A stretch of DNA of 64,000 bases from Insolitispirillum peregrinum. GTDB lineage: Bacteria; Pseudomonadota; Alphaproteobacteria; Rhodospirillales; Rhodospirillaceae. The position numbers and the translations under genes are program-made. Under the pieces are notes generated by a model that had not been told where the DNA came from, ran no database searches, and was given only the letters and a program-made list of their open reading frames with translations. The stretch covers positions 434,001 through 498,000 of the forward strand of contig NZ_FTOA01000004.1 in NCBI RefSeq assembly GCF_900156605.1. Reading direction: 5' to 3'. Every line of letters begins with the position of its first letter. Within the stretch, counting starts at the first letter, position 1. Shown here piece by piece: positions 55,732 through 63,314 of the stretch.

Positions 55732-56802
55732 CTATTCCGCTGCTGCGGCTGCGCGTGGAGACAAGGACAACAGCCGGGCCAGCGCCGGGCCAACCAGCAA
55801 CACCAGCAAAAAGCGCCCCACCTGCATGGTCATCACGAACGGCAGGTCGGCATGGGTCGAGGAGGCAATGATGGCAATCGAATCCGCCCCGCCCGGACTG
55901 GTGGCCAGATAGGCGGTCATCGGGTCAACCCCGGCGAACAGCACCAACAGCCCGGCCAGACCACTCGACAGCAGAAGCAGCACCATGATCGAGGCAAACA
56001 CGCGCGGAAACACCCGCGCCGCATGGCGCAGCACGTCACGCGAAAAGCGCAAACCGATGCTCCAGCCGATGATCGCATAGGCAAAGGCCAGCAGCGGCAC
56101 CGGCAAGGTGATCTCCAGCAGCCCGACCATTTTGGCTGCCACTCCGGCAATGATCGGCACCAGCAATGTTCCGCCCGGCACCCGTGCCACCGCCCCCAGG
56201 GTGGCACTGCCCAGCGCCAGCGCCATCGTCAGCCCGACATTTGCCCACGACGTCACCAGCCACCAGTCCTGCCCCCCGCCCCCCGCCGGAGCATTGCCGG
56301 ACAGATGCGCCACCGCCGTGGTGGCCAGCGCGCAGCAGACCACCCGCAGATATTGCATGAAGGCCACCAGCCGCATGTCAGCGCCATAGGAGTCCGACAT
56401 CAGGGTCATCACCGTTGCCGCCCCCGGTGCCGAGCCCCAGATGGCGGTATTGCCCGGCAACGCCCGCGAGCGGGCCAGCACCCAGCCCAGCGCACTGGAC
56501 ACCAGCAAGGTTGAAACGATTCCGCCCAGAAATACCGGCCAGTCGAGCAGGATTTCCTGAAACAGGGTGGTCGGCAGGGCGGCGGCCACCATCACCCCGA
56601 CGATCCCCTGCGCACTGGTCGCCCCCCAGCGCGGAATACTGACACGGGCATTGCCGACCGCCATCACGATGGCAGCCAGAATCGGCCCCAGCAGGAAGGC
56701 GGCGGGCAGATGCACCGCTTCCAGAGCCCACGCCAGCACCAGCGACAACAGCACCAGCCCGGCCCACCGGCTGGCGGTTTGAACAGGAGAAACCAGCATC
56801 AC
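55732..56802 (-). CDS. AbrB-family inner membrane protein
   Basis: A 356-residue protein of the AbrB/COG3180 membrane family (historically misnamed ammonia monooxygenase), with about ten helices arranged as two repeats (LPAAFLLGPILAAIVMAVGN and later GGTLLVPIIAGVAAKMVGLL). SAPGAATVMTLMSDSYGADM and TSPGGADSIAIIASSTHAD are paired re-entrant-like motifs typical of the family. Function is uncertain; transport of a small molecule is likely. Start overlaps the stop of the upstream isochorismatase-like gene by 4 bases (ATGA), so the two are coupled. Confidence 0.88.
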   Translation of the reverse strand: MMLVSPVQTASRWAGLVLLSLVLAWALEAVHLPAAFLLGPILAAIVMAVGNARVSIPRWGATSAQGIVGVMVAAALPTTLFQEILLDWPVFLGGIVSTLLVSSALGWVLARSRALPGNTAIWGSAPGAATVMTLMSDSYGADMRLVAFMQYLRVVCCALATTAVAHLSGNAPAGGGGQDWWLVTSWANVGLTMALALGSATLGAVARVPGGTLLVPIIAGVAAKMVGLLEITLPVPLLAFAYAIIGWSIGLRFSRDVLRHAARVFPRVFASIMVLLLLSSGLAGLLVLFAGVDPMTAYLATSPGGADSIAIIASSTHADLPFVMTMQVGRFLLVLLVGPALARLLSLSPRAAAAAE

Positions 56803-57371
56803 CGCTCCACCGTCAGCGCCGCAACGGTGGTCATGCGGGCAATGCGCGGCAGGATCAGGCGGCAGGTCATTTCGTGGGCTTCAGCGGTGGTGGTGGTCGA
56901 GCAGGCGTCTTCCGGCACCACCATCGAATAGCCCAGTTCCCAGCCATGGCGTACGGTCGATTCAACCCCGAAATTGGTGGCAATCCCGGCCACCACCAGC
57001 GTATCAATGCCGCGCCGCCGCATCATCTGGTCAAGGCCGGTGCCGCTGAACGCCCCCCATTGCTGTTTATGAATGCGCAGGTCGCCCGGCTGTTCCAGCC
57101 CGTCGGCAAGCCGGGACCAGTCCACGGGCAGCCCGCCTGCCGGACGCGGCGCGGGCTGATCGACCAGCCCCGGCGCAGCGTCGGAAAAATCAGCAGCGAA
57201 ACCCACCGTCACCAGCACCACCGGCGCCCCCATCGCCCGAAAGCGCTCGGCCAGAATCTTGCCGTTCGCCAGCACCTCGGCCGCCGGGCGGGGGGCACTG
57301 GGCAGGGCCATGATCCCCTGTTGCAGGTCAATCAGAACCAGCGCCGAACGGGAGGCCGACAGGGTGATCAT
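56799..57371 (-). CDS. Isochorismatase-like hydrolase family protein, YecD type, lacking the catalytic Cys
   Basis: A 190-residue protein of the isochorismatase/cysteine-hydrolase fold. D15 (VLIDLQQGIM) and K102 (RIHKQQWGAF) match two members of the usual Asp-Lys-Cys triad. In place of the nucleophilic cysteine the motif reads GIATNFGVESTVRHGWELGY with G135, as in E. coli YecD. The protein may therefore be non-hydrolytic or use different chemistry, like true isochorismatases that also lack Cys. Operon with the AbrB-type permease, which may move its substrate or product (inference). Confidence 0.88.
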   Translation of the reverse strand: MITLSASRSALVLIDLQQGIMALPSAPRPAAEVLANGKILAERFRAMGAPVVLVTVGFAADFSDAAPGLVDQPAPRPAGGLPVDWSRLADGLEQPGDLRIHKQQWGAFSGTGLDQMMRRRGIDTLVVAGIATNFGVESTVRHGWELGYSMVVPEDACSTTTTAEAHEMTCRLILPRIARMTTVAALTVER

Positions 57372-57440
57372 TGGCAGGTTTCCTTGCGAGACGTGTGGGG
57401 AGGACTGTCAGGGTGGGCGCGTCCCGTGCCGAGCGTCAAT

Positions 57441-57521
57441 CCCCTGAACTCCAGAGCCTCCCGAAAAGGCGGGAGGCCCTGTGGCCCCTGAACTCCAGAG
57501 CCTCCCGAAAAGGCGGGAGGC
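57441..57521. repeat. Direct repeat of a 37-bp hairpin
   Basis: CCCCTGAACTCCAGAGCCTC followed by CCGAAAAGGCGGGAGGC occurs at 57441-57477 and again at 57485-57521. Each copy forms the hairpin GCCTCCCG...CGGGAGGC. The second ends 2 bases from the LysR stop codon at 57524, so the pair likely ends the lysR transcript. Confidence 0.88.
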
Positions 57522-57523
57522 TT

Positions 57524-58414
57524 TCAGGCCCGGAAACACCCCTGCACCCAGTCCATGAACACCTGCACCCGTGGTGCCAGATGGCGGGAGCGCGGATAGA
57601 GCAGCGTCACCGGCACCGCAGGCAACGGAAACTCCGGTAACAGCTCGACCAGCGTCCCGACCGCCAGCGCCGCCGCCGCGTGATAGCGCGGGATCTGGAT
57701 GATCCCCAGCCCGGCATGGGCGGCGGCGGTATAGCTTTCTGCCGATGACACCGTCAGCGCCGTCGGCAGACTCACTGTCCGCCGCTCGCCATCGCAGAGG
57801 AATTCCAGCGGCATCGGGCCGTTGACCGCGCTGCACCAGAATCCGATCATCCGGTGGCCGTCAGCCAGCAGGCGGTCGGGATGGGTCGGTACCCCGTGGC
57901 GGGCCAGATAGGCTGGCGAAACCAGTGTAACCTCGGGCAAGGTGGTGACCCGCCGCATCATCAGGTCGCACTCGCGTGGCACCCCGACCCGCAGGGCGCA
58001 ATCAAAGCCTTCCTCGATCACACTGACCAGCCGGTCACTTTCGCGCAGTTCGACTGACAGACCCGGATGGCGGGCGAGAAAATCCGGCAGGTGCGGCAGC
58101 AGGAAAAAGCGCGCCAGCGTGCCGTGGACGCTGGCCCGCACCACCCCCTGCGGCGACCGCCCGGAAAAGGACGCCTCGGCCACCTCGATATCATTCAGAA
58201 TGGAACGGCAGTGCCGGGCGTAGCGTTCGCCATCGGGGGTTGGCCGCACATGGCGGGTCGAGCGCAGCAGCAGCGGAACATCCAGCCGGGCCTCCAGCAT
58301 TTTGACCGCTTCGGTCACCGTCGAGCGCGGCAGGCCGAGGTCTTCGGCGGTGCGGGTAAAGCTGCACCGTTCCACCACCCGCACAAACACCCGCATGGCG
58401 TCGAGATGATCCAT
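57524..58414 (-). CDS. LysR family transcriptional regulator
   Basis: A 296-residue LysR regulator. The ATG at 58414 has AGGAG 7-8 bases upstream. Winged helix-turn-helix: MDHLDAMRVFVRVVERCSFT, DLGLPRSTVTEAVKMLEARL; effector domain about 90-290 (VRASVHGTLARFFLLPHLPD, EGFDCALRVGV). It is divergent from an SDR oxidoreductase gene with 129 bases between, and so is probably its regulator (inference from the common lysR/target layout). Confidence 0.93.
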   Translation of the reverse strand: MDHLDAMRVFVRVVERCSFTRTAEDLGLPRSTVTEAVKMLEARLDVPLLLRSTRHVRPTPDGERYARHCRSILNDIEVAEASFSGRSPQGVVRASVHGTLARFFLLPHLPDFLARHPGLSVELRESDRLVSVIEEGFDCALRVGVPRECDLMMRRVTTLPEVTLVSPAYLARHGVPTHPDRLLADGHRMIGFWCSAVNGPMPLEFLCDGERRTVSLPTALTVSSAESYTAAAHAGLGIIQIPRYHAAAALAVGTLVELLPEFPLPAVPVTLLYPRSRHLAPRVQVFMDWVQGCFRA

Positions 58415-58543
58415 CGTGCTGCTCCTCTGTCCTGATTCTTGTTCAGGAAATACGAACAGAGATGCCAGAGCAACCGGGATTATCAGAACAATGGTGGCAG
58501 ATAGAGTGAGGCATCCCTCCCCCCCCCTGCACGGAGTTCAGTC

Positions 58544-59278
58544 ATGTCCCCGCAAAAAACCGCTCTGGTGATTGGTGGATCGCGCGGCATCGGAGCCGCC
58601 ACCGCCGAGCGTCTGGCCCGCGACGGCTTTGCCGTTGCCCTCAGCTACACCCGCAACGCCGCCGAAGCCGATGCGGTTGCCGCCCGCATCACCGCTGCCG
58701 GTGGGCAGGCCCTGATCGTGCAGGCCGATATCAGCACCCCGTCCGACGTGCAGACCCTGATGGCCGCCCCGGTCGCTGCCTGGGGCGGGCTTGATGTGGT
58801 GGTGCTGTCCGCCGGGGTGTTTGCCACCGCGCCGATGGCCTCCATCGACGATGCCACCATTGACCGGCTGATTGCCACCAACCTGACCGGGGCGGTGTAC
58901 GTCCTGCGCGCCGCCGCCGGGCTGGTGCGCGACGGGGGGCGGATCATTACCCTGTCCACCAGTGTGGTTGGCAGCAACATGGAAACCTATGGCCTGTATG
59001 CCGCCACCAAGGCCGCGGTCGAAACCCTGACCCGCATCCTGTCCAAAGAGCTGCGTGGCCGTCAGATCACCGTCAATGCGGTGGCCCCTGGTCCGACCGC
59101 CACCGACCTGTTCCTGACCGGCAAAAGCCCGGAGCTGGTCGAGCGGCTGGCCAAAATGCCGCCGCTGGAACGACTGGGCACCCCCGACGACATCGCCGCC
59201 GCCATCGCCTTTCTGGCCGGGCCGGATGGTGGCTGGATCAACGGCCAGATCCTGCGCGCCAACGGCGGGTTGGTGTAA
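58544..59278 (+). CDS. Classical SDR oxidoreductase
   Basis: A 244-residue short-chain dehydrogenase. NAD(P)-binding GGSRGIGAATAERLARDGF, NNAG-equivalent VVLSAGVFATAPM, catalytic serine in IITLSTSVVGSNM, YAATKAAVETLTR (YxxxK), and VNAVAPGPTATDLF. S/R residues after the second strand (SYTRNAAEA) suggest NADP(H). It resembles 3-oxoacyl-ACP-reductase-like members but the substrate is unknown. GGAG precedes the start at about 8 bases. Divergent from the LysR at 57524. Confidence 0.93.
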   Translation: MSPQKTALVIGGSRGIGAATAERLARDGFAVALSYTRNAAEADAVAARITAAGGQALIVQADISTPSDVQTLMAAPVAAWGGLDVVVLSAGVFATAPMASIDDATIDRLIATNLTGAVYVLRAAAGLVRDGGRIITLSTSVVGSNMETYGLYAATKAAVETLTRILSKELRGRQITVNAVAPGPTATDLFLTGKSPELVERLAKMPPLERLGTPDDIAAAIAFLAGPDGGWINGQILRANGGLV

Positions 59279-59293
59279 CCTGTTGCCGTGCCG

Positions 59294-59321
59294 CCGTGGG
59301 CGCGCCGGTGTGCGCCCACGG
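59294..59321. terminator. Hairpin between convergent SDR gene and AidA/PixA-like operon
   Basis: CCGTGGGCGC-N8-GCGCCCACGG, perfect 10-bp stem 15 bases after the SDR stop codon. No T tract; position suggests it ends transcripts from one or both sides. Confidence 0.65.
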
Positions 59322-59329
59322 TTCAGCCG

Positions 59330-59377
59330 GATCACCCGCCGGGCCAGATCACCCGCCGGGCCAGATCACCCGCCGGG
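59330..59377. repeat. 17-bp tandem repeat over the 3' end of the last operon gene
   Basis: GATCACCCGCCGGGCCA occurs at 59330-59346 and 59347-59363, with a partial third copy at 59364-59377. The third copy includes the stop codon and final codons of the gene ending at 59366, so the gene's 3' end has been duplicated outward. Confidence 0.88.
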
Positions 59378-59917
59378 ACGGACCATGCGGGTGATGATCG
59401 GGTTGGTCGGCAGCACCACCTCCAGCGACGGGCCATCAAACTGATAGGCCTTCGGCTGACCGACCACATCGGTATCGCACTGGATGATCAGCCGGTAGCG
59501 ATAGACCCCCGGCTCGATGTCCGGGCGCAGGATACCGGCCCAGTAGTAATAAACCGGCGTCCACTGGCTGCGCATCGCATCCGGGCCGCCATAGACCTTC
59601 AGTTCGCGGAACACCTTTTCATTGCGCACGGTGCCGTCCTCGTTGAGGAACAGGATGTTGGCAATGCGGGCCGATGCCGGCCAGGTGCCATCCGGGCGCT
59701 TGCTGGCATCGCGGGAATAGACCAGCCAGTTCAACACCTGCCCCTGACAACAGACGGTTTGCAGGTCGGCGGTGCCCTTGTTCTTGCTGGCCGGACTGTT
59801 GTCCATCACCCCGATATGACCGACGGTGGTGCTGTCGCGCAGGATGGCCGCCACATCGACGCTGGAGACGATGTTGAGCTGCGGCGCTGGCGGAACGGTA
59901 GAGAGGGGCGTGCTCAT
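59366..59917 (-). CDS. AidA/PixA-like small protein 4
   Basis: A 183-residue protein, last in a six-gene operon. The ATG at 59917 overlaps the previous stop by 4 bases; a longer frame upstream is not coding. N-terminal LNIVSSVDVAAILRDSTTVG followed by HIGVMDN fits the beginning of the inclusion-body protein family AidA/PixA (short strand, Val-Asp, then a strand ending in D-N). LNWLVYSRD matches the conserved Trp-containing strand of the family, and YRYRLIIQC the late strand. YGGPDAMRSQWTPVYYYWAG parallels YGSPDPYTEGWYWSASV in protein 2, showing paralogy. CC lies before the Trp strand. No signal peptide. Role unknown. Confidence 0.75.
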   Translation of the reverse strand: MSTPLSTVPPAPQLNIVSSVDVAAILRDSTTVGHIGVMDNSPASKNKGTADLQTVCCQGQVLNWLVYSRDASKRPDGTWPASARIANILFLNEDGTVRNEKVFRELKVYGGPDAMRSQWTPVYYYWAGILRPDIEPGVYRYRLIIQCDTDVVGQPKAYQFDGPSLEVVLPTNPIITRMVRPGG

Positions 59918-60342
59918 TCGGCGGCCTCCGAAACAACGATGGGTTGGGCCTCGATCAGGGCGCAGTTCGGCGAGGTGGACAGGGTGTACAGGCTGCTGCC
60001 CAGCGCAAAGGTCAGGCCATAGGGCACCGGGGCCGTCACCGCCTTTTTGACGATCCCGACCCAATAGGTCACGGCGGTATCGGGATAGGTTTCGCGGCGG
60101 ACCTCGCACACGTCATCGGGCACCGACAGGGCGGTGATCGCGGCATAGGTTTCGCATTCCAGCGAGGTCACCACCCACACCAGCGTATCGCCCTCACGCA
60201 CGGCGGTATGCAGGCGATCGGTTGCCTCATGCAGCGACCCGGCGGCCTTGTTGTCGTCGATCATGACGATGTGATGATCCGGCGTCCCGGCGGCCAGCGC
60301 CCCGGCCACATTGACCACCACGGTAATAACGATCTGGCTCAT
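59914..60342 (-). CDS. AidA/PixA-like small protein 3
   Basis: A 142-residue protein coupled to both neighbours by 4-base overlaps. It starts MSQIVITVVVNVAGALAAGT and DHHIVMIDDNKAA, like the AidA/PixA family, followed by the Trp strand EGDTLVWVVTSLE. The C-terminal part is shortened (LTFALGSSLYTLSTS) compared with its paralogues. No signal peptide or transmembrane segment. Family members in other bacteria form cytoplasmic inclusions (PixA) or are quorum-sensing-controlled (AidA); no role is known here. Confidence 0.75.
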   Translation of the reverse strand: MSQIVITVVVNVAGALAAGTPDHHIVMIDDNKAAGSLHEATDRLHTAVREGDTLVWVVTSLECETYAAITALSVPDDVCEVRRETYPDTAVTYWVGIVKKAVTAPVPYGLTFALGSSLYTLSTSPNCALIEAQPIVVSEAAE

Positions 60343-61211
60343 AGCATGTCTCCGGCGCAGGACGTCTGGGAATCACAGGCAGCCTCGGCGTCGCTGGCAA
60401 CCGCCTGCACCCCACAACAGGGAGGCAGCGGCAGGACAGCGCCGGCATAGGCCCCGGTAAAGCCGTTCAGTTGCGGCTGTAACACCACTTCCAGTTCCGC
60501 CGACATGGTGAAAATACGCGGCATCCACACCACGCGGCCGTCGTCGTTCACCTCGGGCTGGTGGATCTGGACATCCACCAGATACTGGTGACGACCGACC
60601 TTGCTGGTATCAACCGATGCACTCCAGTACCAGCCCTCGGTATAGGGATCGGGCGAGCCATACAGGGCCGGATAAATCACCCCGTCATCCACCGCCGGAC
60701 CATAAAGGTTGGTCACCACCGGCGGAAAAGCGTTGATACTGTCCCGGCTGGCTTCATGGACTGCGGTCCCCGAGGCGGTCATCACCCCGCCCAGCAACGG
60801 CACCGTCGCCCCGTCCAGCGTCTGGACCAGCATCACCGGATGGGGTTGCCCAAAGGGGCCTGACTTGCCAAACAGCTTGTTCAGGGCCGCAGGCGTTGCC
60901 GCATCCTGCACCGCCGCCGCCAGACGGGCGTTAAAGGTCTCTTCGCCATTGCGATGGCGGAACAGGCGCGGCAACGTCGAAGGCGGACCGGAAACACCAC
61001 AGCTCAGCCAGTTCAGGATCGCTTCCGATGCCTGCCCGCCGCTGGCATCATGGGTGCCGATGACGTGGGTGACGTTCTTTTCCGGTGTCCCGGCAACTTC
61101 ATCGACCCCAACCAGATGCTGGGTGTTGTCAATCAGGTAGATGTGGCCGTCGAGCGTCCCGGTCGCCAGGGCCGCCGCGTTGTCGACCACCAGCATGATG
61201 GAAATCTGCAT
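60339..61211 (-). CDS. AidA/PixA-like protein 2, large form with Cys-rich tail
   Basis: A 290-residue protein, the largest of four paralogues. N-terminus MQISIMLVVDNAAALATGTL and GHIYLIDNTQ as in AidA/PixA; Trp strand AILNWLSCGVSG. Between them and the C-terminal half is an extra segment of about 100 residues (RLFRHRNGEETFNARLAAAV, ALNKLFGKSGPFGQPHPVML) not present in the paralogues. YGSPDPYTEGWYWSASVDTS then HQYLVDVQIHQPEVNDDG match the shared late strands. The final 30 residues contain five cysteines (PPCC, AACDSQTSC), which could bind metal or form disulfides. It overlaps protein 3 by 4 bases and follows protein 1 after 15. Confidence 0.75.
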   Translation of the reverse strand: MQISIMLVVDNAAALATGTLDGHIYLIDNTQHLVGVDEVAGTPEKNVTHVIGTHDASGGQASEAILNWLSCGVSGPPSTLPRLFRHRNGEETFNARLAAAVQDAATPAALNKLFGKSGPFGQPHPVMLVQTLDGATVPLLGGVMTASGTAVHEASRDSINAFPPVVTNLYGPAVDDGVIYPALYGSPDPYTEGWYWSASVDTSKVGRHQYLVDVQIHQPEVNDDGRVVWMPRIFTMSAELEVVLQPQLNGFTGAYAGAVLPLPPCCGVQAVASDAEAACDSQTSCAGDML

Positions 61212-61226
61212 CGTCTCGTCCTTCAG

Positions 61227-61760
61227 CTACAGAATGCCATCGGCATGACAGGCTGCCGAATAAGCTGGATGATCAGCGGCAGCAGAGACCGGCGCTTCCG
61301 CCGCCTGCGGCCCGTGATAAACCGGCAGGTAGGCCAGCGATGCCCCGTCGAGCGCCACCAGCTTGCCGTCGTCTTCACCAAAGCCGATCACCATGCGATA
61401 GGGATAGGTGGTATCCGGGGTCAGCCCGACAGGCGGGATCATCCCTTCCCAACTGCGCGCCCACAGCGGCGTCGGGCCGGGCAGTTCGTCCGAGCGCGGC
61501 AGGTCGGTCACCGACGGTGCCGGAACCGTGCCGCAGCCAAAGGTCAGTGAATCAATCCACACCGGCGTCTGCACGTCGATCGGGGTCATCGTCCAGCGCA
61601 CCCACTGCCCCGGCCCGACCGGGCTGGACAGGGCAGGCGTCCCCATGCCACTGCCGGGAAACGGGCCATCGTCATACAGGAACACCGACCGTTCGACCGG
61701 CTTGCCGACCAGCAGCGCCACCACATCGACGTAGACCTGAATGTTAAGTACCGGAAGCAT
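61227..61760 (-). CDS. AidA/PixA-like small protein 1
   Basis: A 177-residue protein, first of the four paralogues, starting 9 bases after the ligase gene. LNIQVYVDVVALLVGKPVER and SVFLYDD give the family N-terminus; GPGQWVRWTMTPID is the Trp strand; YPYRMVIGFGEDDGKLVALD is the late strand pair. No signal peptide is visible. All four paralogues are strongly diverged from one another, which suggests old duplication and distinct roles in one complex or assembly (inference). Confidence 0.75.
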   Translation of the reverse strand: MLPVLNIQVYVDVVALLVGKPVERSVFLYDDGPFPGSGMGTPALSSPVGPGQWVRWTMTPIDVQTPVWIDSLTFGCGTVPAPSVTDLPRSDELPGPTPLWARSWEGMIPPVGLTPDTTYPYRMVIGFGEDDGKLVALDGASLAYLPVYHGPQAAEAPVSAAADHPAYSAACHADGIL

Positions 61761-61769
61761 TTGTCTCTC

Positions 61770-63314
61770 CTATACCCGGTCCACCACCAAGGGGACCTTG
61801 CCGACTTCAGTACGGACCAGCTCCGGTCCGTTCGGCTCGACCAGCCGCAAGCCAAAGCGATAGCCGGACTCGCGCAAGGTGGCCTCGGTGGCCTCCATGC
61901 CATCGAACAACGACATCGAGCGGATCAGCCCGGCGATCATCACCGGGGCCGCTCCGTCCGACCCCAGCGCCTTCGCCAGCTCCGGCAGCCTGTCGCGCAG
62001 ACCGGGTGCGGCCACCACCAGCAGGAACTGGCGCGACGAGCGGGTGATCTGGAACTGGACGTTGGCGGCCACCGCGTCGATGTCGAGCAGGTCGCGCGAT
62101 TTGAATTCCTCGCTGATTGCCGCCAGCGCGCGCGGGGCCGAATACTGGGTGTCGGCGATGTGCATGAAATCACCGCTGCGCCCGGCATATTCGAACTGCA
62201 TCGCCCGCAGGCCCGCTGGCTGCTGATCAGGCTGGCGGTCGGGACGGCGGATCACCCGGTCACCGACCTTGTAACGCAGCACCGGAGCGGCATTGCCGAA
62301 CAGGCGGGTGACCACCAGCTCGCCCTCTTCGCCTTCGGCCACCCAGCGGCCGTTTTCATCGACCACTTCGATCAGGTGCAGGCCGGGCACCGTCGTCAGC
62401 ACAGGACTGTCAGGGTCCAGTTGCAAGCCGATGGTTTCCGCCTGAGTGGCCGCGAAATAGCTGAGAATCTTGAGGTTCGGGTAGGCCGCCTGCAGGTCGG
62501 CCCGCACCTTGGGCGTCAGCAGGCCGCTGCCATAGAGGGCAATGTGCAGGCTGTCGCGTTCGGTCTGGCTCAGGACTTCGGCAAAGTCGGCCAGCAGGGC
62601 GATGCTCTGGGTAATGCCCATGATCGCCTTCGGGCCGGGATAGGACATCATCAGCTTGTAGACATCGCGGCTCATCGGCCCGGCCCCGATATAGTTGACG
62701 CCGGGAATCTTTTGCAGCACCCCGCCGACCATCGTGCCGCTGCTCCACATCTGGTAGTCGGCCAGCGTGGTGGACACCCACTTCGGCCCTGGTCCCGGCA
62801 GCAGCGGCGCCATCATCGCCCGCCCCATGAACTCGCCCGCCCACTCATAGGTTTCCTGCAGCTCGTCCAGCGGATAGACCGTCTCGGACGGACGCCCGGA
62901 CGAGGTGCCGCCACTGGCCACCACTTCGAACCCGCAGCGGTCAATCGGCACCACCATCCCGGCCCGCTCGCCGGTGAACAGGGTGCTGAAGGTGTCCTTG
63001 TCGGTGATCGGCAGGGCCTGAAAGGCCTCGTAAGTATCCACCGGACCATCGCCAACCGCAGCATTGATCCGCTCGCGCCACAGCGGGTTGACGCGGGCAA
63101 TCTCCACCAGTTGCCGCAGGCGACGCTGAATCAGCCGGTCCTGCGTTCCCATCGGCATCATCGCCAGCGGACAGCCCAGACGCGACTCCGCCGCCCGCAA
63201 CACCGACAGGAACGACGGCAACGCCAGCACGTCATCAATCGACGCCGGACACAGAACATCATCAGGGATCAGGGACGCCACAAGGTCATGACCGGCGCTT
63301 TGCTCTATCAGCAT
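61770..63314 (-). CDS. ANL-family adenylating enzyme, phenylacetate-CoA ligase (PaaK)-like
   Basis: A 514-residue AMP-forming ligase. The ATG at 63314 overlaps the decarboxylase stop by 7 bases; an upstream extension is not coding. ATP/phosphate loop VVASGGTSSGRPSETVYPLD; later YFAATQAETIGLQLDPDS (adenine/substrate region), GELVVTRLFGNAAPVLRYKVGDRVIRR (shown here as the end of a longer conserved block) fits the A7-A8 core of PaaK and coenzyme F390 synthetase relatives. No acyl-carrier or condensation domain is attached. It should activate a carboxylate as an acyl-AMP and pass it to CoA, an amine or a protein; the acceptor is unknown. Context suggests an amine from the adjacent decarboxylase. 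Confidence 0.85.
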   Translation of the reverse strand: MLIEQSAGHDLVASLIPDDVLCPASIDDVLALPSFLSVLRAAESRLGCPLAMMPMGTQDRLIQRRLRQLVEIARVNPLWRERINAAVGDGPVDTYEAFQALPITDKDTFSTLFTGERAGMVVPIDRCGFEVVASGGTSSGRPSETVYPLDELQETYEWAGEFMGRAMMAPLLPGPGPKWVSTTLADYQMWSSGTMVGGVLQKIPGVNYIGAGPMSRDVYKLMMSYPGPKAIMGITQSIALLADFAEVLSQTERDSLHIALYGSGLLTPKVRADLQAAYPNLKILSYFAATQAETIGLQLDPDSPVLTTVPGLHLIEVVDENGRWVAEGEEGELVVTRLFGNAAPVLRYKVGDRVIRRPDRQPDQQPAGLRAMQFEYAGRSGDFMHIADTQYSAPRALAAISEEFKSRDLLDIDAVAANVQFQITRSSRQFLLVVAAPGLRDRLPELAKALGSDGAAPVMIAGLIRSMSLFDGMEATEATLRESGYRFGLRLVEPNGPELVRTEVGKVPLVVDRV

